Source: Flavobacterium tagetis (GTDB taxonomy: Bacteria > Bacteroidota > Bacteroidia > Flavobacteriales > Flavobacteriaceae). From it: 64,000 bases of DNA. The stretch is taken from the NCBI RefSeq assembly GCF_016735615.1, contig NZ_JAERSF010000003.1, forward strand, positions 248,001 through 312,000, in the 5' to 3' direction. Both the position numbers and the translations under genes were made by a program. The notes below the pieces were generated by a model. That model was not told the DNA's origin. It was given only the letters and a program-made list of their open reading frames with translations, and searched no databases. Shown here piece after piece: positions 43,197 through 53,600 of the stretch (its first letter is position 1; every line of letters begins with the position of its first letter).

Positions 43197-45710
43197 TTAC
43201 GACCAAGCTTTAGGCATTTTTTGATCTCTTAATGGCACAAAAGCAATGTTGTCATCTTTCTCGTCTGAGTTCACAAAATGATTGAAACGTTTTAATAATC
43301 TTGGTTTTTCCAAAACTTGTTTCCATTCACATTCAAAAGTGTTTACTAAAGTCTGCATTTCAGCTTCAAGCGTTTCGCAGATTCCTAAACTGTCTTCGAT
43401 AATTACTTGTTTCAAATACTCTAAACCTCCATCTAGTTTTTCCAACCAAGTTGAAGTTCTAATTAGCGGGCCAGCAGTGCGGATGTAATACATTAAAAAT
43501 CTGTCCATGTATTTGATTACGGTTTCTTTGTCGATTTTCTCGGCTAGTAAAACTGCGTGTTTTGGATTTGCACCACCATTTCCAGCGATGTATAAATTCC
43601 ATCCGCCTTCAACAGCGATTAATCCGAAATCTTTTCCGCGCGCTTCTGCACATTCGCGAATGCAAGCCGAAACGCCACCTTTTAATTTATGCGGAGAACG
43701 AATTCCTTTGTATCTGTTTTCTAGCTCGATGGCAAATCCAGCGCTGTCGTCCATTCCGTAACGGCACCAAGCATTTCCGACACAGCTTTTTACTGCACGC
43801 AATGATTTTCCGTAAGCGTGACCGCTTTCAAAACCATTATCGATTAATATTTTCCAGATTTTTGGCAAGTCACTTAAATGCGCTCCGAATAAATCAACTC
43901 TTTGTGCTCCAGTGATTTTAGTATACAAATCGAATTGTTTTGCCACTTCGCCAATTACGATTAATTTCTCGGCTGTAATTTCTCCTCCCGCAACTCTTGG
44001 AACAACGGAATAAGTTCCGTTTCGTTGAATGTTTGCTAAAAATCTGTCGTTTGTATCTTGAGTTGTTACATGCTTGTTTGCGGTATCGTTGTATATACTT
44101 GAGAAAATAGAAGCAACAACTGGTTTACAAACTTCGCATCCGTCGCCTTTTCCGTGATGATCTAGAACGTCGTAGAAATTCTCATATTTGTTGATTTTTA
44201 CCAAATCAAATAATTCCTGACGTGTGTAGCTAAAATGTTCGCAGATCACTTCTTTTACTTCTTTTCCTAAAGATTTCTGTGTTGCTTTTACCAAATCAGA
44301 AACCATTGGTTTACAGCCTCCACAGCCAGAAGTTGCTTTAGTCGCTTTAACGACATCTGAAAGTGAAGAACAGCTTTCATCTAAAATTTTACAGCAGATA
44401 GCGCCTTTTGTAACATTTTCACAAGAACAAATTACGGCAGTATCTGGTAAATCCATTACGCTTCCTAAGGAAGAACCTTCAGAACCATCGCGAGAGCCTA
44501 AAATCAAATCTTCTGGATTTTTAGGCAATGCCATTTCGTTGATGTAAATCTGAAAAAGCGAATTGTAATCGCTGGAATCTCCAACTAAAATTCCGCCCAA
44601 TAGTTTTTTAGAATCTTTGGTAACGTTGATTCTTTTATAAATGCCACTTAATTTATTCTCATAAATAATAGCCGTAACGTCATTATTTTCAATAAAAGGA
44701 TCACCAAAACTCGCAACTTCAACACCAATTAATTTTAATTGTGTTGACATATCGATGGTTTCTCTCATGGTTTTGTCACCATTTAAGATCTGCTCCGCGG
44801 CTACATCGGCCATTTCGTAACCTGGCGCAACGAGTCCGTAAATGTTATGGTTGTAAAGTGCTGCTTCTCCAATCGCAAAAATCGAAGGATCTGATGTTCG
44901 CATTTGATTGTTTACCACAATTCCGCCTCGTACACCAACTTCAAGTCCTGAAACTCTAGCTAGTTCGTCACGAGGTTTAATTCCAGCAGATATAACCAGC
45001 ATATCTACTTTTAACAATTCGTCGTTGGCAAACATCATTCCTGTTATACTTTCGTTTCCGTCAATATATTGTGTTACTTTATTAAGATGAATTCCGATGT
45101 TTAATTCTTCAATTTTAGATTGCAGCATATCACTCGCGCCTTGATCCAATTGCCTCGGCATTAAACGAGGAGCAAATTCCACCACATGCGGATTCAATCC
45201 CAAATCTCTAACCGCTTTTGCCGCTTCAAGTCCTAATAAACCGCCACCTAAAACGGCTGCTTCTGTTGCACCTTTTTGTTTTATTTTTTTGGCGTATGCC
45301 ATAATTGCATCTAGATCTTCGATGGTTCTGTAAACAAAAACACCTTCTTTTTCTACACCTTCAATTGGTGGTACAAATGCCGAAGAACCTGTGGCTAAAA
45401 CTAAGTAGTCGTACGTATGCGTTTTGCCTAAGTGTGTATGAATTGTTTTTACATCACGATTAATATCTGTAATTAACTCTGATGTATTTAGAATAATATT
45501 GTTTTCTGCGTACCAATTGGTCGTTGATAGTGATAAATCATCTGCTGTCTTTCCTCCAAAGTACTCGCTTAAGTGAACGCGATCGTAGGCGCGTCTTGGT
45601 TCTTCTCCAAATACTGTGATTTGATACTTTTCTTGTCCTGATTTTGCAACAAACTTTTCGCAAAATTTATAACCAACCATGCCGTTTCCAACTACTATTA
45701 CTCTAATCAT
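43197..45710 (-). CDS. nirB: NADH-dependent nitrite reductase large subunit NirB
   Basis: 837 residues. The N-terminal flavoprotein half has VVGNGMVGYKFCEKF, FAIGEAALY and the NAD loop AAVLGGGLLGLEAAKAV. Two BFD-like [2Fe-2S] segments follow (CSCENVTKG with SGCGGCKP, then GCEVCKPV). The sirohaem/[4Fe-4S] site lies at the C-terminal end (SCVGNAWCRYG and CIRECAEARGK). It reduces nitrite to ammonium in the cytoplasm. SUMT for its sirohaem is encoded at 21819-22607. Confidence 0.95.
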   Translation of the reverse strand: MIRVIVVGNGMVGYKFCEKFVAKSGQEKYQITVFGEEPRRAYDRVHLSEYFGGKTADDLSLSTTNWYAENNIILNTSELITDINRDVKTIHTHLGKTHTYDYLVLATGSSAFVPPIEGVEKEGVFVYRTIEDLDAIMAYAKKIKQKGATEAAVLGGGLLGLEAAKAVRDLGLNPHVVEFAPRLMPRQLDQGASDMLQSKIEELNIGIHLNKVTQYIDGNESITGMMFANDELLKVDMLVISAGIKPRDELARVSGLEVGVRGGIVVNNQMRTSDPSIFAIGEAALYNHNIYGLVAPGYEMADVAAEQILNGDKTMRETIDMSTQLKLIGVEVASFGDPFIENNDVTAIIYENKLSGIYKRINVTKDSKKLLGGILVGDSSDYNSLFQIYINEMALPKNPEDLILGSRDGSEGSSLGSVMDLPDTAVICSCENVTKGAICCKILDESCSSLSDVVKATKATSGCGGCKPMVSDLVKATQKSLGKEVKEVICEHFSYTRQELFDLVKINKYENFYDVLDHHGKGDGCEVCKPVVASIFSSIYNDTANKHVTTQDTNDRFLANIQRNGTYSVVPRVAGGEITAEKLIVIGEVAKQFDLYTKITGAQRVDLFGAHLSDLPKIWKILIDNGFESGHAYGKSLRAVKSCVGNAWCRYGMDDSAGFAIELENRYKGIRSPHKLKGGVSACIRECAEARGKDFGLIAVEGGWNLYIAGNGGANPKHAVLLAEKIDKETVIKYMDRFLMYYIRTAGPLIRTSTWLEKLDGGLEYLKQVIIEDSLGICETLEAEMQTLVNTFECEWKQVLEKPRLLKRFNHFVNSDEKDDNIAFVPLRDQKMPKAWS

Positions 45711-45736
45711 GATTTCTTTAATTAAGTATTACTATG

Positions 45737-45840
45737 CAAATATAAGTATTTGTACTTATAAAAATACGTATTCTATTATTTTTTGAGCAATAATTATGTT
45801 TTGATTACTACGTATTTTGACGTAATCTTTTACGTAGTGC
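45737..45840 (-). promoter_or_regulatory. nirB promoter with TACGTA operators
   Basis: TATATTTG (45744-45737) is a perfect -7 box 27 bp before the nirB ATG. The palindrome TATAAGTA/TACTTATA overlaps its upstream edge, and the half-site ends 8 nt before the box. A TACGTATTTTGACGTA site (45809-45824, 7-2-7 with one half imperfect) and another TACGTA at 45831 lie further upstream. Confidence 0.62.
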
Positions 45841-45977
45841 GGATTTCGAATGATTTTTTACTTACTTAGTTTTTTAAATTTGAAAGGATTCTAAATAAGC
45901 ATTTCAAAAAAATGTTGTAAATTCATAAGAATTTTACAGGTATTTTATGCACAAGAACTTTTTTAAACTAAAATCTC

Positions 45978-46751
45978 ATGAAAAAAATACTTTCAATATT
46001 GTTGTTTTCATTTTTAATAATAGGATGTAAAACGGCTGCAAATAAAGAAACTGTCGGAAGCACTTCGACAAGTTCTACAGAAGAGGATTTAAAATGTTAT
46101 TTTAAAGGAACAGGAAACGAGCCGTTTTGGGGAATTAAAATAGGGAATGAGGAAATTGTTTTTACCTCATTAATACCAGGAAAAGAAAAAATCATTTTTC
46201 CTGCCGTTGATGCGATTAGAGCAATGGATGCTAATGTGAAAATGTACAAAGTCAATAATGAAACGGCTTCTGCGACTATTACGATTCAGCAGTTAGATTG
46301 TCAAGATTCCATGTCTGGTGCGATTTCTCCCTATAGTGTAAAAGTCGAAATTAGAAATAATTCAGAATTAGAAGCAAAGAAACTTAGCGGGTGCGGAAAA
46401 TACATCACCGATTATCGACTTCACGATATTTGGGTTTTGGAAGAATTAAACGGCTATAAAGTCTTTGCAACAGATTTTCAGAAAGAAATGCCGCGAATTG
46501 AAATTAATTCATCTGAGAATAGATTTTCTGGCTATGGCGGCTGTAACGCAATAAGCGGTTCTATCTTTTATGAAAAAGATTTGCTTCGATTTTCAAAAGT
46601 ACTTTCAACTCTTATGGCTTGTCCTTCTGGAAATAAGGAAAGTGAATTTACTAAAGCTTTGCAAAGTACAACAACCTATTCGATTGGAAATAATCAATTG
46701 ACGTTATCAAATCCTTCCGGGAAATTGGCTGTTTTTAAGAAGGTGGATTAG
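45978..46751 (+). CDS. META/HslJ-domain lipoprotein
   Basis: 257 residues with a lipobox LIIGC at about 13-17. The first domain contains the CYFKGTGNEPFWGIKI stretch seen in a family of small periplasmic lipoproteins. The second (about 150-257) is a META/HslJ domain, with WVLEELNGYKV, FSGYGGCNAISG and TLMACPSG. META domains occur in heat-shock or stress proteins of the envelope. It is transcribed away from nirB and shares the intergenic region with it. Confidence 0.85.
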   Translation: MKKILSILLFSFLIIGCKTAANKETVGSTSTSSTEEDLKCYFKGTGNEPFWGIKIGNEEIVFTSLIPGKEKIIFPAVDAIRAMDANVKMYKVNNETASATITIQQLDCQDSMSGAISPYSVKVEIRNNSELEAKKLSGCGKYITDYRLHDIWVLEELNGYKVFATDFQKEMPRIEINSSENRFSGYGGCNAISGSIFYEKDLLRFSKVLSTLMACPSGNKESEFTKALQSTTTYSIGNNQLTLSNPSGKLAVFKKVD

Positions 46752-46775
46752 TTTTTTGTCTTTTTTACACATTTT

Positions 46776-46878
46776 TTTGTCATTTCGACGAAGGAGAAAT
46801 TTCCACGAGAAGCTCCACAAAGATTGGCTTATTGGAACGTAGCTACTTGCGAAGATTTCTCCTTCGTCGAAATGACAA
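46776..46878. repeat. Dispersed ~105-bp palindromic element, copy C
   Basis: TTTGTCATTTCGACGAAGG pairs with CCTTCGTCGAAATGACAA. The inner part CACAAAGATTGGCTTATT with ACTTGCGAAG is the reverse complement of the inner part of copy D, which shows that the element is directional and lies in opposite orientation there. A short CAACGGATT/AATCCGTTG palindrome of another family follows at 46902-46921. Confidence 0.87.
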
Positions 46879-46966
46879 TATTGTGTTGAACTCTTTGTCT
46901 TCAACGGATTGAAATCCGTTGCTACCAATATTTTGTTCCTACGGAACTTTTTAAATATGATGTTTT

Positions 46967-48253
46967 TTATTCCGTTAATTCCTTAGGCTCTTCATCTTCC
47001 GCCTCTTCTTCAATAAAATCCAATTCTAAAGCTTTTACGCTCTGAACGGCATTTCCAGCAATACCTCGAATCGAACCATACATTCCTAAAGTATTGTGAA
47101 CCACTTTTTCGATTTGTTTTTCGCGCTGCTTCCAGATTCTCTGCATTGCTCTTTTTTCAGAATCTAAGTCGCTTTGCATTTGCGTAAAACCTTCTACAAT
47201 TCCTTCAATCTGCAAACGGAATTCGTTGCTGGTCAAGAAATCGTATAGCATCGACATTTTATCGCCTTTGTTTTCCTGAGCCTGGACCGCTTGATTGATC
47301 TGAATTAAAGACTGACGTAAAACAGCGCTCAAACCTTTAAACTCTTCATATGTACAAATCCAGATTCCGTCACGCATTCCCATTCGATCCATTCCTGAAG
47401 GCATAACTTCAGTCACTAAAACTCCAATATTCGCTCTTTTGGTTCTAATATCGTTTTTGAATTTCTCAATCCATGAAGGTTGAAACGCTTTGGTTCTTTT
47501 ACTTTCGTAATAAATAGAACCGCAGTTTTGATGTTCTCGTGTATTTACAACTTGAAGACAATCAGCACCATTGGCCCCTTTTTTAATTTCATCAATACTA
47601 TCAAGAGGGAAATTGTTTGCAAGCCATTCTTCGATTGCTAATTCCATTACTTCTCCTTGCAATTGCATAGAACCTTGTTCCTGCTTGCGTTTCATTTCTT
47701 CCGTCAGCTTTTTTTGTTCTTCCAGCTGTTTCTGAAGTTCTTTGAATTTTAACTCGTTTTTATCGTCTTCCTGTTTTCTAATTTTTTCACGTTCCAAAGC
47801 CAATTGAGCGTTCAATTGTTTTTCGGCTTCGGCCTGAATGGCTTCTTTCATTTCCAGTTTTTCGCGCTGCAATTTTGCGATTTCCCCTTCCATTTTATTT
47901 AATTCTCTGATTTTTTCCGATTTTTCAGAGAGTTCTTTTTCCATTAAAAGCAAACGATCTTTGTTTTCTTCTTCAAGTTTTGCCTTTAGTTTTTCGGAGA
48001 TTTCTTTTTCGGCTGTTTTTTTCTCGCGTTCTAAACGTTCAGCAAAAAGTTCATTTTCCTGTTTTTTCTTCGCTTCAAATTCGGATTTGGCTTTTTCTAA
48101 TTGTTCATTTTTAAGCTCTAATTCACGGTTTTGAATATTCGCTTTTTGTTGAAATTCTTTACGGATACTATCTTCTAATTGATGTTTTAAGACATCATTT
48201 ACGTCGATAGGAGTTCCGCAGTTTGGACACTGAATTGAAGATTGTTCAGCCAT
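46967..48253 (-). CDS. DUF2130-family coiled-coil protein
   Basis: 428 residues. A zinc-ribbon-like start (CPNCGTPIDVNDVL, one C-x2-C pair only) is followed by a long Glu/Lys-rich coiled coil at about 30-210. The conserved C-terminal DUF2130 domain follows, with GEVMELAIEEWLANNFP, YYESKRTKAFQPSW and TEVMPSGMDRMGMRDG. The latter resembles restriction-endonuclease-like folds. The biological role of the family is unknown. Confidence 0.85.
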   Translation of the reverse strand: MAEQSSIQCPNCGTPIDVNDVLKHQLEDSIRKEFQQKANIQNRELELKNEQLEKAKSEFEAKKKQENELFAERLEREKKTAEKEISEKLKAKLEEENKDRLLLMEKELSEKSEKIRELNKMEGEIAKLQREKLEMKEAIQAEAEKQLNAQLALEREKIRKQEDDKNELKFKELQKQLEEQKKLTEEMKRKQEQGSMQLQGEVMELAIEEWLANNFPLDSIDEIKKGANGADCLQVVNTREHQNCGSIYYESKRTKAFQPSWIEKFKNDIRTKRANIGVLVTEVMPSGMDRMGMRDGIWICTYEEFKGLSAVLRQSLIQINQAVQAQENKGDKMSMLYDFLTSNEFRLQIEGIVEGFTQMQSDLDSEKRAMQRIWKQREKQIEKVVHNTLGMYGSIRGIAGNAVQSVKALELDFIEEEAEDEEPKELTE

Positions 48254-48564
48254 TTTTTATTGAAGTTTTATTGTAGAATTTGAATTTGCTAAGATATTTA
48301 AAAGTTCTCTTTTTATGATGTGGATTTCTGTACTAATTTGTAACGAATTTTTGTTATGGCTACGAAGTCGCTAAGAGACTAAGTTTTTTTGCCACAGATT
48401 ATAATGATTAAAAAGGATTTTCTCTCATTTTTGTCATTTCGACGAAGGAGAAATCTTCGCAAGTGACTCCATTCCTAATAAGCCAATCTTTGTGGAGCTT
48501 CTTGTAGAGATTTCTCCTTCGTCGAAATGACAAATTACATGGGTAAATGTGTACTAGAAAAAGC
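48254..48564. other. Repeat-bearing gap upstream of the DUF2130 gene
   Basis: No gene is seen. The stretch carries a GCTACGAAGTCGCTAAGAG repeat fragment near 48357, a GCCACAGATTATAATGATT fragment near 48392 (also at 23937 and 58350), and the ~105-bp palindrome copy D. Confidence 0.7.
48430..48534. repeat. Dispersed ~105-bp palindromic element, copy D
   Basis: TTTGTCATTTCGACGAAGG and CCTTCGTCGAAATGACAAA form perfect arms. The inner part AATAAGCCAATCTTTGTGG is the reverse complement of that in copy C about 1.7 kb away. It lies between the DUF2130 gene and a LysR regulator gene. Confidence 0.87.
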
Positions 48565-49446
48565 TTAGCGCTTTTGTTGCAACAAAAACTCTGAGGCAGA
48601 TCGAGTAATCTCAGAATCATCGTCTTTTGAAGTAATCAAGGAAACATTCGTATATAAATTCACTTTTTTCAATTCAATAAACCCGATCTCAGAATCCTGA
48701 TTGTTTTTGGTAACGTTTGAGGGAACAATCGAAATTCCCAAGCCGTTTTTTACTAATTGTACGATTGAGTTAATATTATTCGCTTCGTGAATAATCTTTG
48801 GTGTAAATCCATAAAAAGCACAAAGTTCTAATAAAACTTCATGATAATGTGGAGCATAATCTTTATTGAAGAATACAAACGTTTCGTCTTTTAGATTTGC
48901 AATTTCATTTTCGGACTTTATATGAATGGATTTTTTATTATAAACTAATGAGAAACCATCTTTAAACCATAAATGTGATTTTATTTTTGGCGAATGAATG
49001 GGCGACCGAATAATTCCCATTTCGATTTTTCCTTGTTCTAAAGCATCAATTTGTTTAGTGGTTGAAATTTCGAAAAGTTTGAAGTTTACATATGGAAACT
49101 GCGCTTTCAGATGTTTGATTAAATCTGAAATCACAGCAGAATATATTGAACTAATGTAAGCGATCCTGAATTCGCCAGAAACGTTTTCTGCTATCTTTTT
49201 TGTTTTCGTAGAAATGTGTTCTAAGTTCTGGAAAAGAGTTTTAACTTCTTTTTCAAAATATTTACCGGCTTCAGTCAGTTCTACTTTTTTGTTGTTTCTG
49301 ATAAAAAGTTTTGCCTGAAGTTCTTCTTCCAATTCTGCGATTTGTCGGCTTAATGGAGGTTGAGAAATAAAGAGCTTTTCTGAAGCTTTGGTAAAGTTTA
49401 GTTCTTCGGCTACAGCCAAAAAATATTTTAAATGACGTAATTCCAT
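48565..49446 (-). CDS. LysR-family transcriptional regulator
   Basis: 293 residues. The N-terminal winged helix-turn-helix is canonical (MELRHLKYFLAVAEELNFTKASEKLFISQPPLSRQI when read in parts). The effector-binding domain spans about 90-290. It is divergent from a methyltransferase gene, which is the classic LysR arrangement and the likely target. Operator candidates lie directly in front of its start at 49448-49495. The effector is unknown. Confidence 0.92.
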   Translation of the reverse strand: MELRHLKYFLAVAEELNFTKASEKLFISQPPLSRQIAELEEELQAKLFIRNNKKVELTEAGKYFEKEVKTLFQNLEHISTKTKKIAENVSGEFRIAYISSIYSAVISDLIKHLKAQFPYVNFKLFEISTTKQIDALEQGKIEMGIIRSPIHSPKIKSHLWFKDGFSLVYNKKSIHIKSENEIANLKDETFVFFNKDYAPHYHEVLLELCAFYGFTPKIIHEANNINSIVQLVKNGLGISIVPSNVTKNNQDSEIGFIELKKVNLYTNVSLITSKDDDSEITRSASEFLLQQKR

Positions 49447-49447
49447 G

Positions 49448-49495
49448 ATACTTTAAAAGTATTATTAATTGATAAAAATAGTATTTTTAAAGTAT
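49448..49495. promoter_or_regulatory. Candidate LysR operator, paired ATACTTTAAAAGTAT-like sites
   Basis: ATACTTTAAAAGTAT (49448-49462) is an almost perfect 15-bp palindrome, and AGTATTTTTAAAGTAT near 49480-49495 is a second related site. They touch the LysR gene start, as expected for autoregulation plus control of the divergent gene. Confidence 0.55.
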
Positions 49496-49668
49496 TTATG
49501 AAAAGAATAGTTTTGGAAAAGCAAAAAATAAGTCTCTCGTAGATTGAGTAGATACAGTAGATTATTAATTTTAGATAAATCATCTTAATCATAATAATAA
49601 CCCAATCATATAATAGCAAAAAGATTAGCTCAATCTGCTTGACCTGCGAGAGATTAAAAAAAAAGACC

Positions 49669-50376
49669 ATGAAAAAATCAACTATTGCAGAAATCAAAGA
49701 ACGATTTGACAATGATGTCGAACGATTTTCAAATTTAGAAACAGGACAAGTCGCTACAATCGACGCTACTATTTCTTTAGAATTAATAACTGAAGCTTCA
49801 AAACGCATTGTTCCAAATGCTACGAATGTTTTGGATGTAGGATGCGGAGCTGGAAATTATACTTTAAAAATGTTGTCAAAACTACCAAACTTAAATTGCA
49901 CTTTGGTCGATTTGAGTTTGCCAATGTTAGATCGCGCTTTTGAAAGAGTTTCAGCAGAAACAAATGGAAAAGTTGAAATAAAACAGGGTGATATCCGAGA
50001 AATAGATTTAGAAGAAAACAGTTTTGATATTATCTTGGCTGGAGCGGTTTTGCATCATTTGCGTGACGATCAAGATTGGGAAACGACTTTCACAAAATTA
50101 TTCAAATTGTTGAAACCAGGTGGCTGTCTGATGATTTCTGATTTAATCACGCAAGACACAGAATTATTGAACGAATATACTTGGCAACGTTATGGAGAAT
50201 ATTTAGAAGGAGTAGGAGGGGCAGAGTACCACCAGAAAGTTTTGGATTATATCGAAAAAGAAGATTCACCAAGATCTATGAATTATCAATTGGATTTGAT
50301 GAAAAAAGTAGGTTTTTCAAAAGTTGAAATCTTACATAAAAATATGTGTTTTGGAGCCTTTGGAGGAATAAAATAA
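49669..50376 (+). CDS. Class I SAM-dependent methyltransferase
   Basis: 235 residues from the ATG at 49669. A 10-residue upstream extension starts in a repeat and is unlikely. Motif I is VLDVGCGAGNYTLKML, then TLVDLSLPMLDRA, and DIILAGAVLHHLRDDQDW. The Tyr- and Asp-rich C-terminal part resembles ubiquinone/trans-aconitate-type enzymes. The substrate is unknown. It is divergent from the LysR gene, which probably controls it. Confidence 0.87.
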   Translation: MKKSTIAEIKERFDNDVERFSNLETGQVATIDATISLELITEASKRIVPNATNVLDVGCGAGNYTLKMLSKLPNLNCTLVDLSLPMLDRAFERVSAETNGKVEIKQGDIREIDLEENSFDIILAGAVLHHLRDDQDWETTFTKLFKLLKPGGCLMISDLITQDTELLNEYTWQRYGEYLEGVGGAEYHQKVLDYIEKEDSPRSMNYQLDLMKKVGFSKVEILHKNMCFGAFGGIK

Positions 50377-50415
50377 GACGTCAATTAAATATAAAAAAGT
50401 ATAGATATTTTAATG

Positions 50416-50441
50416 AAACTGCCTTACGGGGCAGTTTTTTA
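50416..50441 (+). terminator. Terminator of the methyltransferase gene
   Basis: AAACTGCC and GGCAGTTT flank a six-base loop (TTACGG) and are followed by a T-run. It lies 40 bp after the stop codon. Confidence 0.85.
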
Positions 50442-50649
50442 TTTTCTGGTAGTAAGTTGAAAATTTAATAGGAACTAGTTAATATACAATTGCTTTACAA
50501 TAAGATAATATCATTTTCTTGTATCTCATTTAAATATTTTTATCAAAAAAAATAACAATACATAAAATAATAAAGGGATAAAGTGACGCGTCTCTTTATT
50601 GATTTTATGGGAATTAACCAGTATCACTAACCTAATAACTACCATTTTG

Positions 50650-53600
50650 AAAAAACACTACTTATTTGGAGCAGTTTTTCTGCTTCAGTTTTTTGTGTCC
50701 TTTGGACAGAATCCGACCCGATGCGGTACCCAATTATCTCAAAAAGAAGAAGCCGCTTTTGTAAAGTCATTATCAAAAATTAAAACCTGGAAAAAAGGGA
50801 GTACGTCAAAAATGACGGTGGTTCCTTATATTATTCCGGTGGTATTCCATATTCTAACTGATGGAACCAATGTTAGTAGTGGTTTAACTAAAGAGAAAAT
50901 GAAATGCAGAATTGATGATGCTTTACTTACTGTAAATAAAGATTTTAATGGTTTGTTTCCAGAATATGCCAATACTGATCCGCGTTTTGATGGCGTTAAA
51001 AGTAAGATGAATATTCAGTTTGTTTTGGCTACTGTCGATCCAGATGGAAACCCATTAGAAATACCTGGTTTAGATTGGCATCCAGAGGCACATGTGAGTG
51101 ATGGATATGATCCTAAAATCTACAATTATATTTGGTATGGTAAAAATAACAGATATTATCTGGATGTTTTAGTTGTTGATGAACCTAACACAGGTCAAGG
51201 ATCTGTTGGCTCTGGACATGCATTTTTGCCAATTCAAGATGCTATTCCCCGAGTAACTTACAATCATAGATATATTGGAAGCACATGCGGATCTGATGCC
51301 AGTGCTACTTTCGCAAAAGTAATGACGCATGAGTTCGGCCATTATTTTGGATTAAAACACACTTTTCAAGATGATTGCGATCCTATTAATGATGGTATGG
51401 CCGATACTCCGCCAACAAAAGTTGGTGAAGGCTGTGCTAGAAATGTACTCAATAGTTGTGGGGTTTATGCCAATGCTGAGAATCACATGGATTACAATGT
51501 AGACTGCCAAAATATGTTTACAAGAGATCAGACCAATGCCATGACATATTGGTTAGATGATGCTTCTGTGGCGCGATACCCAAGAGGTTTTTTATGGCAG
51601 CAAAGCAATCTTAGCTCTGTTGGAGTGATAGAATCTGTACCTGTAGCAAATTTTACTAGTAGTACTACATCGGTTTGTTCTGGAAAAGCAATTGTTTTTA
51701 AAGATCGCTCTTTAGGTTTGCCTACTTCAAGGTTGTGGACTTTTGAAGGCGGAACTCCTTCTACATCTACAGAATCTAATCCGACTGTTGTTTATAATAC
51801 TTCAGGAGTATTCAAGGTAAAATTGGAGGTTACAAATTCTTTAGGAACAAATGCCAAAGAAACACCTAATTATACTGAAGTAGACCAAAAATCAGCTGTA
51901 AATTTAACGGAGAGTTTTTCGGGAACTTTTCCTCCACGAGGATGGGAAATTTCTAATCCTGATAATGGATTAGAATGGGAAAAGCGAAATGGTATTGGAC
52001 ATAACGACAGTTCTTGTATGATTATGAACAATGCAGATAATGCTGTTTTGGGTTCTTTAGATTATATAAGATTGCCGTATTTTGATTTTACGGCAGGACA
52101 AAATAGTCAGATGTTTTTTGATGTAGCTTATACAAAATTTGATGATTCGAGTCCGGATATTCTAAAAGTGCAGGTTTCAACAGATTGTGGACAAACATGG
52201 AATGATGTTTACTCTAAAACACATACGGTTTTGCAGACTACTGAAGTGCCAACTGCTTTAGCAAATAATTGGGTGCCAACTTCCGATGCTAATTGGAGAA
52301 AAGAAGTGGTTGATTTGAGCGCCTATCAAGGAAATGCAAACGTTTCTATTCGATTTGCAAATGTTTCTGGGTATGGAACTAGAATTTGGATTGATAACGT
52401 AAATGTAGCCGTAACACAAGCAACGACTCCAGTTTCTGATTTTGCTTCGAATGTAAGAGACACAAGATGTACGAATCTGACTGTTCCGTTTCTAGATGTT
52501 TCAACAGGAAACCCTACATCTTGGGAATGGTCTTTTCCTGGAGGAACACCTGCAACTTCTACAGATAAAAATCCTGTGGTAACTTATAATTCGCCAGGTT
52601 CTTATGCGGTTACACTTTCGACAAAAAATACAAATGGAACAGGAACAGTTTTAACTAAAAGCGACTTTGTAAAGATAGTTGATCCAGACAGGATTTCTTA
52701 TACTGAGAATTTTGAAAATTCTTTTCCTCCTGCAGAATGGGAGATTGTTAATCCGGACAATAAATTGACTTGGGAGAAACGAGCAGATGCAGGGCATAAT
52801 TCTTCATCATGTATGGTAATGAATAATGCAGATAATGATAAAGTTGGTGCAATTGATGAAATTATTCTAAAACCAATCGATATGTCTGTTGGAGTAACCG
52901 ATTTTTCATTTGATGTTGCTTATGCAAAATTTGATACAGAGAGCCCTGATGTTTTAGAAATTCTGGCTTCTAAAGATTGCGGTACTACTTGGAAAAGTGT
53001 TTATTTAAAGACGCATATGGAATTAGAAACATTTGTAAGTAGCGACCCGAATAACTGGATTCCAACAGCAGAGTCGCATTGGAGAACAGAAAGAGTATTG
53101 CTGACAGAATTTAAGGGTTCTTCTAATGTTTTGCTTAAATTTAAAAACACTTCAGGATATGGATCTAGAATATGGATTGACAATGTTAAATTTACTTTTG
53201 ACAGTAAAGAAAGCCCGTTCTCAGAATTTGCCATAGAAAATGATAAAATATGCAGCGATTTGCCAATTGCATTTAAGGATATTTCAACAGGAGAACCAAC
53301 TTCTTGGTTGTGGTCATTTCCAGGTGGTTCTCCGTCTTCTTCTACAAATAAAACGCCAGCCGTTATTTATGAAAACCCAGGAACTTATGATGTTTCTCTA
53401 ACGGCTACCAATGCTTATGGAACTGGAACTGTAATGCATAAGACAGGAGTGGTGGTTGTAAAAGAAAAAAATAGTATTCCGTATTTTGAAAATTTTGAAT
53501 CAAGTTTTCCTATTCAGGATTGGGAGATAATTAACCCTGATAAAGATGCTATAACTTGGGAAAAACGTTCTGATGTTGGAAAAGGAGATTTGTCTTGTCT

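Noticed and set aside
43507..43915. Plus-strand frames of 84-117 codons inside nirB
   Set aside because: Antisense to strongly conserved sirohaem-binding coding sequence, with no promoter or start context.
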